DNA of 64,000 bases from Cryobacterium psychrophilum. Lineage in GTDB: Bacteria; Actinomycetota; Actinomycetes; Actinomycetales; Microbacteriaceae. Both the position numbers and the translations under genes were made by a program. A model generated the notes under the pieces. It searched no databases and was not told the DNA's origin. It worked only from the letters and a program-made list of their open reading frames with translations. Below are positions 62,785 to 64,000 of this stretch, one piece after another. The stretch lies in the NCBI RefSeq assembly GCF_004365915.1, contig NZ_SODI01000001.1, forward strand, positions 3,100,001 to 3,164,000, written 5' to 3'. The number at the start of each line of letters is the position of its first letter. The stretch's first letter is position 1.

Positions 62785-62807
62785 TCAGCCCCGCCGCCGC
62801 GAGCGAC

Positions 62808-62813
62808 TACACT
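62808..62813 (+). promoter_or_regulatory. -10 element TACACT for leaderless mnmA mRNA
   Basis: TACACT is followed by AGTCCG and GTG 62820, a 6-nt spacing. The gap to the desulfurase is only 35 bp, so mnmA may have both an own promoter and read-through transcription. Confidence 0.6.
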
Positions 62814-62819
62814 AGTCCG

Positions 62820-63986
62820 GTGAAGGTTTTAGCAGCAATGAGTGGCGGTGTTGATTCCGCCGTGGCCGCAGCCCGCGCGGTCGAGGCGGGACACGAGGTC
62901 GTCGGCGTGCACCTGGCGCTCAGTCGAATGCCGGGAACGCTGCGCACCGGCAGCCGTGGCTGCTGCACGGTCGAGGATTCGATGGACGCCCAGCGCGCCG
63001 CCAACATCATCGGTATCCCGTACTACGTGTGGGACTTCTCGGCACGCTTCAAGGTTGATGTCGTCGATGATTTCGTTGCCGAGTACGCGGCCGGCCGCAC
63101 CCCGAACCCGTGCATGCGCTGCAACGAGAAGATCAAGTTCGCGGCTCTGCTCGAAAAGGCCATCGACCTCGGCTTCGATGCCGTGGTGACGGGCCACTAC
63201 GCCAGCATCGCGACGGATGCCGAAGGCAACAAAGAACTGCATCGCGCCGCCGACTGGGCCAAGGACCAGTCCTACGTGCTCGGCGTGCTCACCGCCGACC
63301 AGATCAATCACTCCATGTTCCCGCTCGGTGCGACGCCGTCCAAGGCCGAGGTTCGCGCGGAAGCCGCCGAACGTGGCTTCTCCGTGGCCAACAAGCCGGA
63401 TTCCTACGACATCTGCTTCATCCCGGACGGTGACACTCGGGGCTGGCTGGGGGAGCGTGTCGCCCCCGAAGCGGGAGACATCCTCGACCGCGAAGGCAAC
63501 AAGCTCGGCGAGCACGCGGGAGCAGTGGCCTTCACTGTTGGACAGCGCAAGGGACTCTCGATCGGCACCCCGGCCTCCGACGGCAAGCCGCGGTTCGTGC
63601 TCGAGGTGCGGCCGATCTCTAACACCGTCGTCGTCGGGCCCAAGGAGGCGCTCGCCGTCAAGGAAATCGCCGGCGATTTCTATACCTGGGCCGGGCTCGC
63701 CCCCACCACACCGGAGGTCGCCTTCGACTGCCACGTGCAGATTCGAGCTCACGCCGACCCGGTGCCGGCCATCGCGCAGGTTGTGCGCGACGCAGACCGC
63801 GTCGAACTGAAAATCATCCCCGCGGAGCCCCTGACCGGCGTTGCCCCCGGCCAGACCGCAGTGGTCTACCTGGGAACCCGAGTGCTCGGCCAGTGCACGA
63901 TCGACCGCACCGTCAGCGCTGTTCCGGTCAGTGCCGTTCCGGATGGTGCTGTTGCCAGCGAGGCAACTCCCGGCAGCGGTGCCTGA
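62820..63986 (+). CDS. mnmA: tRNA-specific 2-thiouridylase MnmA
   Basis: A 388-residue enzyme that thiolates U34 of tRNAs for Lys, Glu and Gln. The PP-loop [12 protein letters not shown] is at the N-terminus; the catalytic cysteines are in [14 protein letters not shown] and [17 protein letters not shown] and DQSYVLGVL also match. The last 30 residues are an Ala/Val/Pro-rich tail. GTG 62820. Fourteen bases remain to the window end, with a possible new GTG start at 63990. Confidence 0.95.
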   Translation: MKVLAAMSGGVDSAVAAARAVEAGHEVVGVHLALSRMPGTLRTGSRGCCTVEDSMDAQRAANIIGIPYYVWDFSARFKVDVVDDFVAEYAAGRTPNPCMRCNEKIKFAALLEKAIDLGFDAVVTGHYASIATDAEGNKELHRAADWAKDQSYVLGVLTADQINHSMFPLGATPSKAEVRAEAAERGFSVANKPDSYDICFIPDGDTRGWLGERVAPEAGDILDREGNKLGEHAGAVAFTVGQRKGLSIGTPASDGKPRFVLEVRPISNTVVVGPKEALAVKEIAGDFYTWAGLAPTTPEVAFDCHVQIRAHADPVPAIAQVVRDADRVELKIIPAEPLTGVAPGQTAVVYLGTRVLGQCTIDRTVSAVPVSAVPDGAVASEATPGSGA

Positions 63987-64000
63987 CGCGTGAGTCGAAC

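Noticed and set aside
1..64000. CRISPR arrays, tRNA and rRNA genes
   Set aside because: No spaced direct repeats of CRISPR type and no cloverleaf or rRNA-like segments were recognised by eye on either strand.

Overview
The window is high-GC DNA with dense, overlapping gene clusters, frequent GTG starts and a gene complement typical of Actinobacteria: DUF2469, a DUF222/HNH protein, GlgE, GCS2-type ligase, LLM and deazaflavin-type oxidoreductases, and DivIVA-like proteins. Gene order and family content suit Microbacteriaceae, possibly Cryobacterium or a near relative. The genus is my inference from remembered gene orders. No rRNA, tRNA, CRISPR array, prophage or plasmid origin was seen. It looks like chromosome carrying one insertion sequence.

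Region by region. 1-9.4 kb, minus strand: an assimilatory sulfur cluster. It encodes a sirohydrochlorin chelatase, ferredoxin-type sulfite reductase, APS reductase (CysH), ATP sulfurylase CysD and CysN, an SsuABC-like ABC transporter whose binding-protein gene lies between cysD and cysN, and a ferredoxin-NADP reductase cut by the window edge. 9.4-17 kb: ftsY and ffh (SRP pathway), a DUF2004-like protein, a DUF222/HNH nuclease, a small monooxygenase, an LLM oxidoreductase and a GCS2 ligase. 17-25.6 kb: the conserved rpsP-khpA-rimM-//-trmD-rplS-lepB-rnhB-DUF2469 block, interrupted by cobA (siroheme) and a LOV-GGDEF-EAL protein. 25.6-32 kb: a metabolic insert (GAPDH, deazaflavin-type reductase, alcohol dehydrogenase, SGNH lipoprotein, YjiH-type membrane protein, IclR regulator) between DUF2469 and yraN. 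32-43 kb: yraN-comM-dprA, a metallophosphoesterase, xerC, an M23 protein, then rpsB-tsf-pyrH-frr-cdsA and a DivIVA-motif protein. 43-50.4 kb: cell-envelope and hypothetical genes. 50.4-61.5 kb: glycogen metabolism (glgB, glgE, glgP, glgX) with an IS1634-like element exactly in the glgP/glgX convergent gap. 61.6-64 kb: cysteine desulfurase and mnmA (tRNA 2-thiolation).

The genes form a few working units: sulfate or sulfonate uptake to sulfide, with cobA and the chelatase making siroheme for sulfite reductase; co-translational protein export; translation; glycogen turnover through maltose-1-phosphate; and sulfur transfer to tRNA.

The items most worth a second look are the LOV-GGDEF-EAL protein with a CZB-like zinc-site C-terminus, a repeated leaderless promoter pattern (TANNNT, 6-7 nt, start codon), an over-represented octamer (GGCATCCG/CGGATGCC) always used in the same codon phase where checked, the IS insertion that leaves the glgP stop codon intact, and several unexplained dyads at promoters.
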